DNA of 64,000 nucleotides from Tubulanus polymorphus (GCF_964204645.1 NC_134026.1:30566650-30630649), one strand, 5' to 3'; positions 30,062 to 42,244 are shown, counted from the first letter of the stretch. Numbers and translations are program-made. The notes: generated from the sequence alone by a model not told the origin.

Positions 30062-30280
30062 GGCTAAAAAAAATTGATACCTTGTTTCTCCGCTCTGCTG
30101 AGCTTAAATGTTGACCCGGCCGGCCGCCTATCTACCCATACATTACTTTTTTAAAAATCGTGATCAATTTTACCATAACAGACCCGGCCGCTATAGAAAT
30201 GAACTGTTTATGAATTTTATCATATTTTACAAAAATGACCCGGCCGCTGCGGAGAAACAAGGTATCATTTTTGTTTAGCC
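30062..30280. mobile_element. PIF/Harbinger-like MITE, copy 2 (219 bp, inverted)
   Basis: Same length and layout as the element at 10380-10598 but in opposite orientation, with direct TAA at 30059-30061 and 30281-30283. The inverted ends include ATTGATACCTTGTTTCTCCG and GGAGAAACAAGGTATCA, and the interior GCGGCCGGGTC blocks are conserved. No coding capacity. Confidence 0.87.
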
Positions 30281-31434
30281 TAATAGTCATTCCAACTATG
30301 ACACCGTTTAAGCGAGTTTCACTGATATTGAATATTTATCAAAAAATAAGTTTGTTAAGAGTCAACTATAAAACTAACATAAGATAAGAATTAAATCTAA
30401 GAGAAACTGATATCCGTCCTAATGCATGATTATAATCTCAGCGTTAACATGAAGGCCTGTGTTATATATTAAACGATGAATTTGGATGTTATTACGTGCT
30501 TACCTTTTTCAGAGTAAGAGCTATAAACTGCTGGTTTCAGAGTAACAACTACGCCCGGTTTGGTTAGTGTTAGCAGGGAATTCATCCCCAGCACATCCCA
30601 GCGAACTATTACTATATATACATGTTTGTAGTACGGTTTACACCACATGTACAAGTCATTAAAAGATATGTTTTTCTGATTATTAGCAATAGAGAAGGAA
30701 GATGTGAAGGTTAGGTTTAATAGGGTTGAATAGGGAATGATAGGGATCCTTAACCACAAACATGCATTAGGAAGGTAATAGATAATTGACAGTTAATCGT
30801 CAGTTTTGAGATATCTTTCCAATCATGAGGAAGTGAAGTGTTTATCATGTTGTAATTATTCTATAATACTAAAAAAAAAGTGCATTGATTTCAAAATAAT
30901 AAAATCTAACTAAAACACGAGCAAAACAACAGAACAACAAGACACATAGGGCCAGCGCTTCAACCATATAGGCCTACACGACATTTTATTATGAAAGACC
31001 CCGATCCAGACCAGTTAACTAGGATCCATTCAACATCGGGCAGGCACAAATGATCTGCATTCAGCTGTCGGATCAACAGTATTTGGGGATAAAATAGTGT
31101 CACAGAAATATTCAAAACTAATTTTATTAATTTGATTGAGTTGTTAAAACTGACCATCTATATACATAAATAAGACTTACTTTAATGAAGTAACCTTGAT
31201 TTATAAATGAAGATCTTGTTCAAATAATTGCAGTCTGTGAAATCTGAAAGATGTAGAAATATATGATTTCATCAACTCATCACTGTTGTTGTATCAGTTC
31301 AGAAAACTCCCAACAATTCTAGACTAAATGTTAGTTTTTTATGACAGATCTAGTGAGGTATTGTTGATGCGGAATGAGCGCCGCACAGGGTATAACTTTC
31401 AGGTAACACGCTGAGCTTTTCTGACAGGAAGGAC

Positions 31435-31515
31435 CTGTTGTTTGGAGCTCAAACCCATCAACTGTTGTCATTGAGTGATGAGAGAAGGCACTCGACCACT
31501 TTGGCTCCCGTGATG
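31435..31515 (-). repeat. tRNA-like SINE head
   Basis: On minus, AAAGTGGTCGAGTGCC resembles an A box and GATGGGTTTGAGCTCC a B box, about 35 bp apart. The order and spacing fit a tRNA-derived SINE head. No acceptor stem closes, so it is not a working tRNA. Confidence 0.45.
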
Positions 31516-34139
31516 GGCCCAATCACCATCCGGCAAACACCACCTTTTTCTCTTCTTACTTTATCATTACTACTAATAAATGTAATGCTATAAACATAGT
31601 TAATAACCTTGACTTTACTCTACTGTAAAATTTCAATGTAATTTGAAATGTTATATTTTACGAAGGCTATAAAACATTGCTATGTAGACAAAACACTTGT
31701 ACAGGAAGTAAAATGGTAAACACGACATAGCCTTTGCCTATACCATATAGGCTAATAAGGTACTGCCTCCACTTGACCTTCTCATCTTCCTATCAACATG
31801 TGACTCTGAAAACCTAGCTCTATATTACAATTAAAACCTGCTGCCTGGTTAAAGCCTACCTTAATCTAATTAACGTTTAGGAAAATGAGTCTACGCCTTG
31901 TTTGCTTGCCGATTGAAATAAAATGGTGGCGAATGATCGTGGTTGGGGTGGCTCCAGCCTCCACACAACGCGATGTGAGAAAAATTCTTGGCTACCGAAT
32001 GAGTTGTCGCAATACAGAATTCATGAAACCGGATCGGTATAGAACCAGCGCACCACTCGCCTCCTATCATGTCACAGATTTAAATCAGATATACTAGATA
32101 TACCAAATGTCATTGCAAAGTCAGGCGGGGTTTTCAACCAACCCGTACTTGTAGTTGTGTATACGCCGACATTTGACGATGTAACGAAACCAGTTCTAAT
32201 ATTTTTCGGAGCATTCCTATAATTGTATTGCATTATTGCATCATCACGTTGTTGTAATCTTCATTGCATAACTATTATCAAACTATCCCGGGTTATCCTT
32301 GGAGTAATTATCTTCTAAAGGGTATAATTACTGCGACGTAGAGTGAGAGATTACAGTATCCACTGAGATATATTTCCTGTTCTGCTCGGGAATGAGGACA
32401 ATTACACAACCAGGCACTCGTGGTGTCCGGGTTCTGGGTTCAGGCGGCTGAGGAACTTGGAAGTCACTATTCAGTTCACGGTATTTTCTACTAAGAAGAA
32501 ATTGAAAATTAGGTCCTACGCTTTCAATTGCGAGGAACTTAAAAATAGAGAAAATTAAGGGCGGATTTGGGATGGGAGAGCCCATTGTGCCAAGACTGAA
32601 ATCCATCAAATGGTTTTTCTGAGTGTGGGAGTGCAGAGACGTACAAATTCATCAACTTTTTGGGTCCCGTTTATTGGTGCATTTTCAGTGCTGGAGTGCG
32701 CCTAATACATATATTGTCATATTGGACAATAAAGTGTCATTTTGGGATATGACAAGTTCTTCAAAGGTAGCCCCATGGATCTACGCCTGACGTATTACGT
32801 TCAACATGTATAATTAACACGTTTAAGTGCGATTCGTGCTAATTACCGGTTCGAATTATCAATTTACAAACCGACATTTTCCTGGGTGAAACTGTTATCA
32901 CCTCTAATTATAAGTAGAGATTGGTTTAATATGTTCCCATGACTACAAATTCCATTTTCAAAACATTACAAGAAAATAGTTCGGAGGCATGGAAACGTAT
33001 CAAACAGAATGGAGGATCTATTTTCTCTATTTTAAACTGAAGTTTGTAAATTGGATTTAATAAAGCGACTGCACTGATCATTTTATTCGCCAAAAACTGA
33101 ACGAAATATTTAAGAAAAACTATTTGCAAGAATTAAAAAATGTGAGGTGAAATCTCGAGTATTGCGGGTGGGTCACAAAAGGTTCATATTCTGACAAAGG
33201 TTACGACGTCCTTGGAATTTGTGTTCATACTTGCACGTACGCATCCTTACCCCGCAGCAGGAAAGCGTTACCGAGGTTACCCAACTATTTATATTGACAA
33301 ACATCTCTCGCTGGCGTTAATGAAACCGGTGGTCGACTAGGACACTGGTGGTGATGAACCCATCAAATCGGGCATCATCAGAAATATCAACTCATCACGC
33401 TAATGCGTATTCTTTATCATTCACCTTGAGCGTATCACGGCTCAGCCCCGGCCGTAGTTTCACACATTTACGTCTCAACGGTAAAATACATGTAGGCTTA
33501 CTCCAGAATAAAGTTTATCCATTCCTACACACTGAAACGATGTTTCTAAACATTATATGAGTCACTTATCTCTGATTAAACTTGAGTGAAAGAAGACCTT
33601 TTCTAGTGGTCATTCAATAATGTTTATAACGGAATGAAATGGGATGTTACCGTTTGACGCCTTTTTAGGATTCTCAAAATTGTCACCGAGTCTTTGCATC
33701 CAACGTCCAATTGAAAGACATTAGTATAGATTGTCCAGTTAATTCACTATTAATTAACACAGCGGAACCTCGTTATAACTAACGATCCACAGAATACGTA
33801 GAATTTTGTCCAAATAAAACGATCTCAACGAGCTATTATTGTTATACTGGTTATAACGAATTTTCAGGTCCCGTGAAGTTCGTTTGTGTTAAGTGAGGTT
33901 CCAGTGTAGAAAGTCGAACTCGGTCCGAACGAAATCCGATTCAATTTATAAGAATTAACGAGAATATAACATTAAAAAGAAATTTATTATTCGCGAGTAT
34001 CAACAAACATAATAAACGATTTTTACATTATAAAGTCTAGAGAAAACCAGTTTTATTACTTCAGTCTAAAACCGGATAACGCGAGAGAGGCATTTCCTGG
34101 AATCTGTTCGCGTATAGAATTAGGGTGGGAGGTCTGGTG

Positions 34140-34168
34140 ATCGCTCGCTCGCTCGCTCGCTCGCTCGG
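34140..34168. repeat. (CTCG)n microsatellite
   Basis: About seven CTCG units in a row. Confidence 0.9.
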
Positions 34169-35125
34169 CATACATCCAATGTGTCACCAGAACCGTCCTT
34201 TATTTTTGATTAATAATCCAATGAAACAAATAAACAAAATAATTTTACGAAGAAACGTTCGATACTATAGTAGTGTTAATCAACTCGTTCGAAATCACGT
34301 ATCTATTACGTCAGTGTCACTGTGACGTCACAGATCGCTAATGATGTTTACTACACGAGAATCCAACCAGTCGCGATAGAAATGTCACCTTTGCCGCTTC
34401 CTATTAGTACACAGCGATAAACACTATGTTTACGATGAGAGATAACCTTCACGTAGCGATATTTCCTCCCGAAAATTCCATCGAAAAACAACAGTTCCAA
34501 CGAGCTTCCGACGTACGTCCAACGACTGTCGGTGTCAGTAGTTGTAAGTTCTGGGTTCTAGGAACCACTAAAATGTGTTGATGTTCTGTTTATCTGCGGA
34601 AAACAAACTCGGCTGTTTATCGTTTCCGTTTCGTAGTAATCTCTCACATCACACACACCAGAGAGCCGACTTGTAAATATATATGTAAAATGCGTATCTG
34701 GCGTTTGACAACTGTAACAGGAAAATTAAATCATGTTTAATTAACATCCTTATAAACAATCATTATTTTTATCGATATTAGAAATGATTATATGTGTTCA
34801 GGCTCGAGTTGCTCAAAGTTAAGCTGATTAAATTACTGATAAATGACAATTAAAACATCATTGCTACCACTTTGTAAATCCGACATTGAACAACCGATGC
34901 CTGGAGGTTTAACTTCAACTGATGCTTACCCTTTATAAAGACTGTACAAGGCGCATAGTATTATGAATATATTTTAAGTCGAGACCCGAATTTATTTAGC
35001 CATCCATCGGCTCATCTCTGTCTGACTCCAGTACTGTATCTCTGGAGTTACCAGTCGTCAAGATGACGGGTCATCAAACCATCTTCTCATAGATTAAATG
35101 CCATAAAAAATCTAGAAATATCTGT

Positions 35126-36348
35126 TCAGACGGTTAATGGGATCATTGGATGCGGATCATCGCAGCATACTTGTTTATAGTAATGCATTACATCCTCATC
35201 AGCATCACTCGTTGCATTCGGGAACTGTAAAACAGAAATATAAACGAAACATTAATTTACAGGATTTAGAGATGTGGATTCGAACCCGATGGTATTGAGA
35301 CTCGGTCGTGGTACTTACGCGAACAGTGATGCAGCTAAAATCTTCAGTTGATAAAGCACGACCTGCGGCGATGTCGTTGTCATTAACTGCTGCTTTTTTG
35401 TCGCCGAGAAGTTTCACCAACTTTTCCGTGCGATCAACCTGCAAAACACGCCAGTTATATTCTATATCAATAAATCGCCTGAAGGCAAATGGTATATCGG
35501 AAAACTGTGATCAAAGTTCGGTCGTTAGAAAATCCGGAAAGTTCCAGAATAATCATATGATTCTTACCTTTATCAATCTGATGTCGTTCTCCCAGCAATA
35601 AGCTTCAATAAGAGTAAAATGAATGTGCATTGTCACATCTTCCAAATCGCTTTCCGGAAGAATGCAAAGCATCACAGAATCTGGGTCGGTCTCCATATGT
35701 TTGGCAGAGTCGTACATTCCATAGATCAATCTGCCCTGATCTCTGGCCTGTAACAACAGGTCGCGTAAAGAATACGATATGTTCATCTTGTTATTGCTAA
35801 AAATATACAAAAAAAACAAATTCTTTAATAACAAATATGAAGAAAATATCCGGAAAATGAGACAAAATGTTCTGATATGAGTGAATATATTCTGCAATGT
35901 TTCTATAACTATTTATATCAGCTTCCAAAAATGGAGATAATACACAATTTCCGTGTAAGATGAATTAAGTAGAAAATTCCAGAATAAATCCAGAAAAGAA
36001 GACGAAATGTATGTTCTGGTTACATGTGAATATTTCATGCTACCTTTCAAAATTATCTAATAATCATCATCGGGCATATCAAGCCAAGAAGGATCTGAGT
36101 GAGTGTTTCGAAATTCGAAAAATTGAGAACTAGTTGTATAGTTATCTTAAACAAAGACCATGGAAACTACCCAAATCTTAAAATGAGCTTAAGGGAAATG
36201 AAAAAAAACCCGATACAATTACGAAATCAGTCACTGCATTCACATAATCAATCATAAAGAAAATAATAAAAACAGTCAAATTTCAGAAAATTAATCCTTA
36301 CTCAGTTTGACAATAATCGTCGCTTTTAAGTCCGATATTGTACGGCAT
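35126..36348 (-). CDS. GADD45: GADD45 growth-arrest and DNA-damage-inducible protein (proximal-start form)
   Basis: GADD45 proteins are small acidic stress-induced factors that bind PCNA, CDK1 and MAP3K4 and take part in cell-cycle arrest, p38/JNK signalling and DNA repair or demethylation. Coding exons 36348-36302, 35796-35568, 35438-35319 and 35224-35126 join in frame to 164 residues, the usual length. The family core is clear: LRDLLLQARDQGRLIYGMYDSAKHM, then DPDSVMLCILP, the acidic ESDLEDV stretch and MHIHFTLIEAYCWENDIRLIKV, followed by TEKLVKLLG and the C-terminal YYKQVCCDDPHPMIPLTV. The proximal start codon at 36348 follows a TATA-like box at 36392-36399. A second first exon lies at 37146-37097. 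The four-exon structure matches vertebrate GADD45 genes. Its position next to the G gamma genes matches GADD45A-GNG12 in human. Confidence 0.96.
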
Positions 36349-36391
36349 TGTTAGCAATAAATCATAATCCAAGAAACAATAAGATCGCGAA

Positions 36392-36399
36392 TTATATAA
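36392..36399 (-). promoter_or_regulatory. TATA-like box, proximal GADD45 promoter
   Basis: TTATATAA read on minus, about 45-50 bp upstream of the proximal ATG (36348). A start site about 30 bp downstream would leave a very short leader. Sequence alone supports it. Confidence 0.5.
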
Positions 36400-37096
36400 G
36401 CCGAAAGATCGAAAGCTGTTGTTTATATGTCGTTTATAAAGTGACAACTGGTGCTATAATAGCTGAACGTTAAACGTCGCCTGATGACACGTGGTATCCA
36501 CGTTACACGCATGACAAAAAATATCCATGAGTCAGCGTATAACGTAATTACAGCATAGACTGGTTACGCATTATCAGTACTACTGGAAATATACTGGAAA
36601 GCGCGCACCAGTCCATGTGAATCAGCTGTGCAAGTAGTGCTGTCACTCCTGATATCAGCTGATGAACATAATTTATGTCGCCTTGCCACGGGAATTTCCT
36701 GGCACTAGTTTCTCGAGGTTAAAAAATGTCACGTTTTATGATGCAATGTGAAAAACAAGAAGAAAGATTAACAGAATCGATTTGCAGTGCTGCACGGTTA
36801 AGATACCCGTGATTCTGTATTCAATATGACTAAACTATGAGTTTTTAGGTGAAAGTGGAAATTTGCATGATTGCTGTTTACTACAAAAACTCGTTTAGTG
36901 CAAATGCATTTATTACGTAGTCTGCAATTACTGAAACCTGAAATTCTATCAGATTAAAAATTAAGCCATTGAATTGGCAAATTACCAAATGTTATATAAT
37001 GTAATAGCAAAACCTTGCATGCATGCATGATCAGAATTGCATCAGCTGAGATAGATATATCAGAATCGAGCGAGATTAGAATGATAGTGTACTTAC

Positions 37097-37146
37097 TTGT
37101 CAGTTTGTATTATAAATTGGCAATTTTCTCCATCTTCGAACGTCAT
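37097..37146 (-). CDS. GADD45: Alternative first coding exon of GADD45 (distal)
   Basis: The ATG at 37146 opens a 50-nt exon beginning MTFEDGENCQFI and ending at a strong donor (AA then GTAAGT). It ends in phase 2, exactly as the proximal first exon does, so it splices in frame onto 35796. It gives a 165-residue form differing only at the N terminus. The opening MTFE recalls the MTLEE start of vertebrate GADD45 proteins. A TATATAA box lies about 110 bp upstream. The exon could instead be a chance match, but start, phase, donor and promoter all agree. Confidence 0.72.
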
Positions 37147-37233
37147 TTTCAGATTTCATACGATATATTCCAATAAAACCTGTATGTAAAAGTAGTAGTG
37201 GTTTCACTGAGCGTGGTTTGAAACGATATGAGT

Positions 37234-37240
37234 TGAGTCA
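37234..37240 (-). promoter_or_regulatory. AP-1-type TGAGTCA site in the distal GADD45 promoter
   Basis: TGAGTCA on plus, TGACTCA on minus, a perfect AP-1 (Jun/Fos) consensus. It sits just downstream of the distal TATA box, close to the expected start site. Stress-activated AP-1 control would suit GADD45, but that is inference. Confidence 0.4.
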
Positions 37241-37255
37241 CGGGAAACTAGTTGG

Positions 37256-37262
37256 TTATATA
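37256..37262 (-). promoter_or_regulatory. TATA box, distal GADD45 promoter
   Basis: TATATAA read on minus, about 110 bp upstream of the distal ATG at 37146. A start near 37228 would give an 80-nt leader. Confidence 0.5.
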
Positions 37263-37857
37263 GCCTATGTTAATGGATTCCGCGAACTCATTGAAACGAT
37301 TGGTTGAAAGCGCCGGCCATGTGCTCGATCTACGCGGAACCCGTGCAAACAAAGGATATTATAATTACCACTAGAAAATCAACAATAAACACAAAGAAAA
37401 TGTCACCATGGTTTCGATATAGGGAAGATGTGTCATTATGAAGCTGAAATGCGAGCTCGCTTTGTCTATATGGAGCTGAATTTGCAAATATGAAGCAAAA
37501 TGTTCAGACGCGCTTGAACCAGTGATGAACCTAATTACCCTCGATTGAGGTCGTTCCAGGAAGATTCTTTATAAACGCTTTAGATTTATAGCGGTGCTTC
37601 CGACAAAAGATATCGCCGGAAACCCGGCCCGCATACAGGAAATATCAAAATCTTTGAAGTGAAATAATTCATGAAAATCAAGCAAACTTTAAGAAAAATA
37701 TTTTCAGTGGGTGTCAATAAGGGCCCGCCGTGTACCCGGAAAGCCTTTCATCCCGCGGCGACTGGAGTCTGGTCGCCACGCGCGCTTCTCGTGCATCCTG
37801 ATTCCCGCTAAATAAACTCAGAATAATTCCAAAAAACTTAATCTAGTGTATTTGGAT

Positions 37858-38000
37858 TACCGATATTTAAAAATCAAACCCCCAGTTTCGCTCCTGCGCA
37901 CATGTGTGATGGGTTTGTTAATTAAGGGACACCAAATCATCAAAACAAATCAGAATAGATCAGAACAGATCAACCAATCAAATAAATAACAGGGTCATTG
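37858..38000. repeat. Dispersed repeat, copy 1
   Basis: Shares with 40990-41115 the ordered blocks AAAAC/TCAAACCCCC, TTTCGCTCC or ATTCGCTCC, GTGTGATGGGTTTGT or GTGGTGGGTCTGT, and the identical CCAATCAAATAAATAACAGG followed by GTCA. No coding capacity and no clear ends. Confidence 0.6.
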
Positions 38001-40989
38001 CAAATAATATGAAATAATCATAATTTTTTTTTCAACATTGGAGCATCTGAAATCGAGGTACTTTTATGATTTTGATCACCACCCACTTGATTGAAGGCCC
38101 AATTCGAAATAGTGGTGACGAATTCCAAGAGTTGCATAACTTGAGTCTTTTGCTTAATGGGCTATTCAACTACAGATGGTCTTGAATCTCTGAACCGTGA
38201 CTGTGAAACTTGTCCCATCGTGCCCTGGTGCGATGCTCTCTGCTTTACAATAATCAGGGTCGGAGATGGGTCCCAGCGGCTTGTGCCAGATAACGCAGAA
38301 TCCGGTGAAACTCATCCTGTTCACTAGAAATATATAGATGTAAACATTCACACGTGTCTCCAGCAATCATCTCGAGATAATGACTCCGGTTAAAATCAAC
38401 TGCTGGATTTTTTTTATACATTTTTTTTTTGATTATATGAAGATGCATTTAATGCGCATTAATAAATCTATTGTACATCAAGGGTCTGCGCGGTGAATTG
38501 CCTGGATTAAGCTGCCTGCAAACTCATGACTATAGCGATATATTGTATCCAAACGTCATTGAGTAAAAGTCCGCATTATTTTTACCAGGGGTCTATATAT
38601 TGTTGTACCGTACTCTTTGAGCGCTGCACTGACAGGTACAACCTCGAAGGTCGGGTAAAATTTGCACTTTGGACTTTTAGTGTAACCTCGGAATTACGAC
38701 GGTACTTTTAGTAGTAATTCCAGGCACATTGAACTTCAGAACTTGGCTCGTGGCCTCCGTCAGTGCTGCTGCATTGGATCGGCTAGAACCGACTTTACAC
38801 GGCCGAGGTGACAAGTTTATTGTGGATCTACCGTAAACATATCATAACGAGTATCTATTTCTGGTGACCAAAGAAAAAGACATCCAACGCGCTGGACCCA
38901 GTTTATGCTACGGCGCGCAAACAAGACGTGTTTCATACATAAGCACGAAAAGTTACCTCAACGACTCGATTGCAATGAACGGTTACGCAGGACCTTCTAG
39001 TATTTGAATTTCTTTTTTGGGGGATCCCTAAAAGGGGCAGTTACATATAACGATGATATTTGCAAAAAGGCCACTTTTCCAAAATATTTGGGGGCGGGGA
39101 GGGGAACTGAACCTTCGGTACCGAGTCGCCATCAGGTTCGAACCGCTGCCGAGGTGTCCCAACCACACGGGACCCGCTACTCACTGCTCGAGTTGAGGCG
39201 TTAGTGTAGGAGGCGGCCCAACCTGAACAACAGAATGAAATGCACGCAATATTGACATACACTCCTAATATGTGCGACGATCGAAATTCCTAAATACCTC
39301 CCGCGCGCCATCGCCCACTCGTTAAATAATTATATGTATCAACGACAATATAGCGTATAAACACTTTCGGCGCCTTTTTGTAGTTTTGGAATCAATTATT
39401 TAAATGTGTGTAAATCATTCAGGTGAACAATCGTGTCCATTATTTGAAAGAGAATAAATCGCGGAAGATGTTTCGACACCTCTGACACCAGGTTCACGCG
39501 GAGGAGCAACACATTTTAAGTGTGAAAATGTTATAAACAATAGGTCGCATATGTTGTGTCCATACTACGGATGACAGATTAGATATTTGAAAATACAAAA
39601 CATTATTTTCCATTAAAATTTAAGTTCATTTTAGTAATTTCGAGGAATTGATTGTAATGATTATCGCCAGATGTTTTCGTAATAAGATTTTCACAGTCGC
39701 CGCGAGAAGAGATCCAGGCGTCATCGCTATCGATTATTCATCGATTGTTTCCCGCGAAACGATGAGTCGGAACCGATCGGGTCCAGATACGGCAGTTTAC
39801 CTGGGATTCCGGCGTTTACCACGAGATGATTCATGGCCAGCAGTGATACAGCAACAGGTAGCAGTAGCAGGTCTGAAGCTGCTGCAACTGAGTCAAGGCG
39901 TGTATTACTGATGACTCAACACGGATGAGTAGCGCGGTTCAACTCAAACAATGGAACAGACGGGTGGAGTGAGAGGGATTGTGATTCAGACCTACGTCAC
40001 GCGTCGTTTATTGAAAAGACCAGGCCTCGTATGATCGTACGAGACCCCTCCCCAAAGCGACCCGATATTTTTCTCCGTTTCTGCCCAGGTACGAGCGCAG
40101 ACTTCTCAACAAGCAACAGGTCGAAATAGCAGGACTTTCTTTAATCGCGCACCCGGTAAAACATATATAGATAGTTTAATTCCTAACATTTTTGTAACGC
40201 CCAACTGTAGAATATGCATTCCTAGATATTTGAATGTTCGCATTCAACCCGGTAAGAGAAATAGAAAGCGGATTAGTCACTGCTGTTTCGGCAAGACAGA
40301 GGCCGCACACCAAAAAACTAAACACTACGATTGATAGTATATCGATGACATCATCATCATCGTTATGAGAAATGCCATATATGGTCAAAAGGATAATTTA
40401 GCAGAGATAGTGGCAATAACATAGTCATCATTGACGGTGCTGTGTCAGAACGAGCTCGTTCTTTGTCACTTTATCTCAAAATTGTTAAAAATAAACATTT
40501 GATAAGTTGCACAGTCCAAAAGTGATCTTAAATCTTAAGACTGGTCTCAATCGATTAGAGTACTAAAATAGTTTTGATTGGTCTTAGATCTTAGCCATGA
40601 CTATCATGCAACAGGTCCCTTGTGATTAATTTCCCAATTATGTACTTCGATTAACAAACAATTCTGTCAATTCGACCGCTGATCACACAACTATATCTGT
40701 ACCGGTACTGAGGTTGATTTCGGTGGGCCGTTATGTAAGATAGTTAATCCATGCCAGATGCTGGCCATAGTAACTGACCCCTGGGTGGCCAAGAACAGGG
40801 ACTGTGACCTATTTTTAGTTTGATTTAGTGTAGTACAGAATCGATATCATCAGTTAGCATCAAGAAACCAACGTGTTCGGACTTGTTACTCTCTCAGGCT
40901 CCCAGTCTTGTCTCAGCCTTTAGCCGTCCCTGGTCAACAGTTACTGCGACCCACAAACGCTGGTTATAAGTTACCACAATTAACTTCAG

Positions 40990-41115
40990 GTACTTCGATT
41001 TCCGATTTCGAATAAAACCCCCTGATTCGCTCCCGGCAGGTGTGGTGGGTCTGTAAGGGTCACTCAATCAAAAATCAAACGAAATCTACCAATCAAATAA
41101 ATAACAGGGTCAATC
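40990..41115. repeat. Dispersed repeat, copy 2
   Basis: Same order of blocks and orientation as 37858-38000, ending in CCAATCAAATAAATAACAGG and GTCAATC. It lies just left of the duplicated OMA1 exon. Confidence 0.6.
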
Positions 41116-41298
41116 CCAATGTTAAGATAGAAAATAGTTCACTAATCTGATAGTTCCGTATTCAGAATCACCACGACTAACATCTGAAAAGTGTCAGCAG
41201 CGACGAAACTTTTCCGGCAAACGGTTCGACACATTGTTTAAACAGAACCTATTGCTGAATTCATTATATCAGTGTATCGCTGATATCATCATATATAC

Positions 41299-41565
41299 AT
41301 ATATTTGTTGTTGTATTTCAGGTGGAGCATATTAGTTTTGCTCAGTTATTGGATTGGTTTGTGATAGTGTCTCTGGCAGCTATCTGGGCTCTGATTCCTA
41401 GTGACAGTATCGCGTTTATAGCTCAATGGATTTATGAAAAATCCATAAAGTTTATGAAAAACTTGTCAAGGTAATTAATATTTAGGTCTTACATAGATAG
41501 ATCCAGTTCAACAATTGTCCATTAAAATTTTACTGTAGCATTTTAAAACATTTGACCCAGTTCCA
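41299..41565 (+). pseudogene. Stray duplicate of OMA1 exon 5 with flanking intron
   Basis: This 267-bp block is about 98 percent identical by eye to 44310-44556, the OMA1 exon encoding VEHISFAQLLDWFVIVSLAA with its acceptor, donor and downstream intron. Apart from three or so substitutions, the only change is a 20-bp insertion near the exon end (after CAATGGATTTAT), a local duplication of a TTTATGAAAA-type sequence. The insertion changes the exon from 129 to 149 nt and so breaks the phase. The copy lies 1.1 kb upstream of the OMA1 start codon, not between the exons it would need to join. It cannot replace exon 5. It is either a recent segmental copy or an assembly artefact. Confidence 0.88.
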
Positions 41566-42234
41566 GATATCATCAGCGATACACGCTACATTTCATTCCC
41601 CGCATCTAAATGATCCGCAGGGAATCCGACTCCCGCCCTCTAGTTGACTTAAGCGTCTATAACCCGGAAATTGATTTGAAATAGACACCTGAAATCCTTC
41701 GAAGTTTCCTCCCAAACGAAACGCAAATTAATCTGAGAAAAGCGTAACAAACTGAGAATTATAATCTCCGGTTGTAGTGGATGTTCTTGGAATTTGTCGT
41801 TATCGTAGACACAGCCCCGGACATACGCGGCATTCTAAATATAATATACCGCTGATATTTTGTAAGAAAAATTAAAAATAGTTATTACCATTGTGAATAT
41901 AGATATAATACACAGATGATTATAAATAACTGTGCTTATAAAATCAATACTGGGTCTTCTTAAACTAATCCGTTTCTGCTAAAGGGTCCCGCTTTTATTT
42001 CGTCAATTATTATCAAAACTAACATATCAACTGACAAAGCTCTTTGTTCTATCTGAACTCGTTAGAACAGCGACACGTTGTAGCAATCAATATATTTCCT
42101 GGAATATCGGCTATCTTCTATTGTTGTCTGGTCGTTACCACTGTATCAATTTGAACTTAGAATTAATCCAACAAAAAAATTAGAGTCGATATCGTAATTC
42201 TATGAAAAAAGGAAACTTGAAAACCTCGCCAGAG

Positions 42235-42240
42235 AAAAAA
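42235..42240 (-). terminator. Pol III terminator of tRNA-Phe
   Basis: Six T residues on minus, four bases past the 3' end of the tRNA gene; a standard RNA polymerase III stop. Confidence 0.8.
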
Positions 42241-42244
42241 TGAC

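Larger units (their letters stand above)
29873..35125. other. Spacer between gamma D and GADD45
   Basis: No coding gene is supported. Contents seen: the second PIF/Harbinger-like MITE (30062-30280), a tRNA-like SINE head on minus (31435-31515), a repeat with TCGTTATAACT and GTTATAACGA arms around 33775-33905, and a (CTCG)n run at 34140-34168. Leader exons and the promoter of gamma D and the 3' untranslated region of GADD45 should also lie here. The short open frames do not resemble known proteins. Confidence 0.45.
37263..42234. other. Spacer between GADD45 and tRNA-Phe/OMA1
   Basis: No intact coding gene is supported in about 5 kb. It holds the GADD45 upstream region, two copies of a repeat sharing CCAATCAAATAAATAACAGG (37858-38000 and 40990-41115), a tRNA-like fragment near 39115-39150, a decayed foldback of the CTTAAGAC type near 40506-40618, and the stray OMA1 exon copy at 41299-41565. 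The minus-strand stretch 38160-38410 reads like protein in two different frames and is treated under findings. Confidence 0.45.

Noticed and set aside
31331-31522. 63-codon minus open frame
   Set aside because: It overlaps the tRNA-like SINE head, so repeat sequence explains it.
39648-39911. 87-codon plus open frame
   Set aside because: No known motif, no splice signals in register and no support from context.
41299-41565. A real first exon of OMA1 or a second OMA1 gene
   Set aside because: Only one exon is present, out of order and with a 20-bp insertion that breaks its phase; the complete gene lies downstream.
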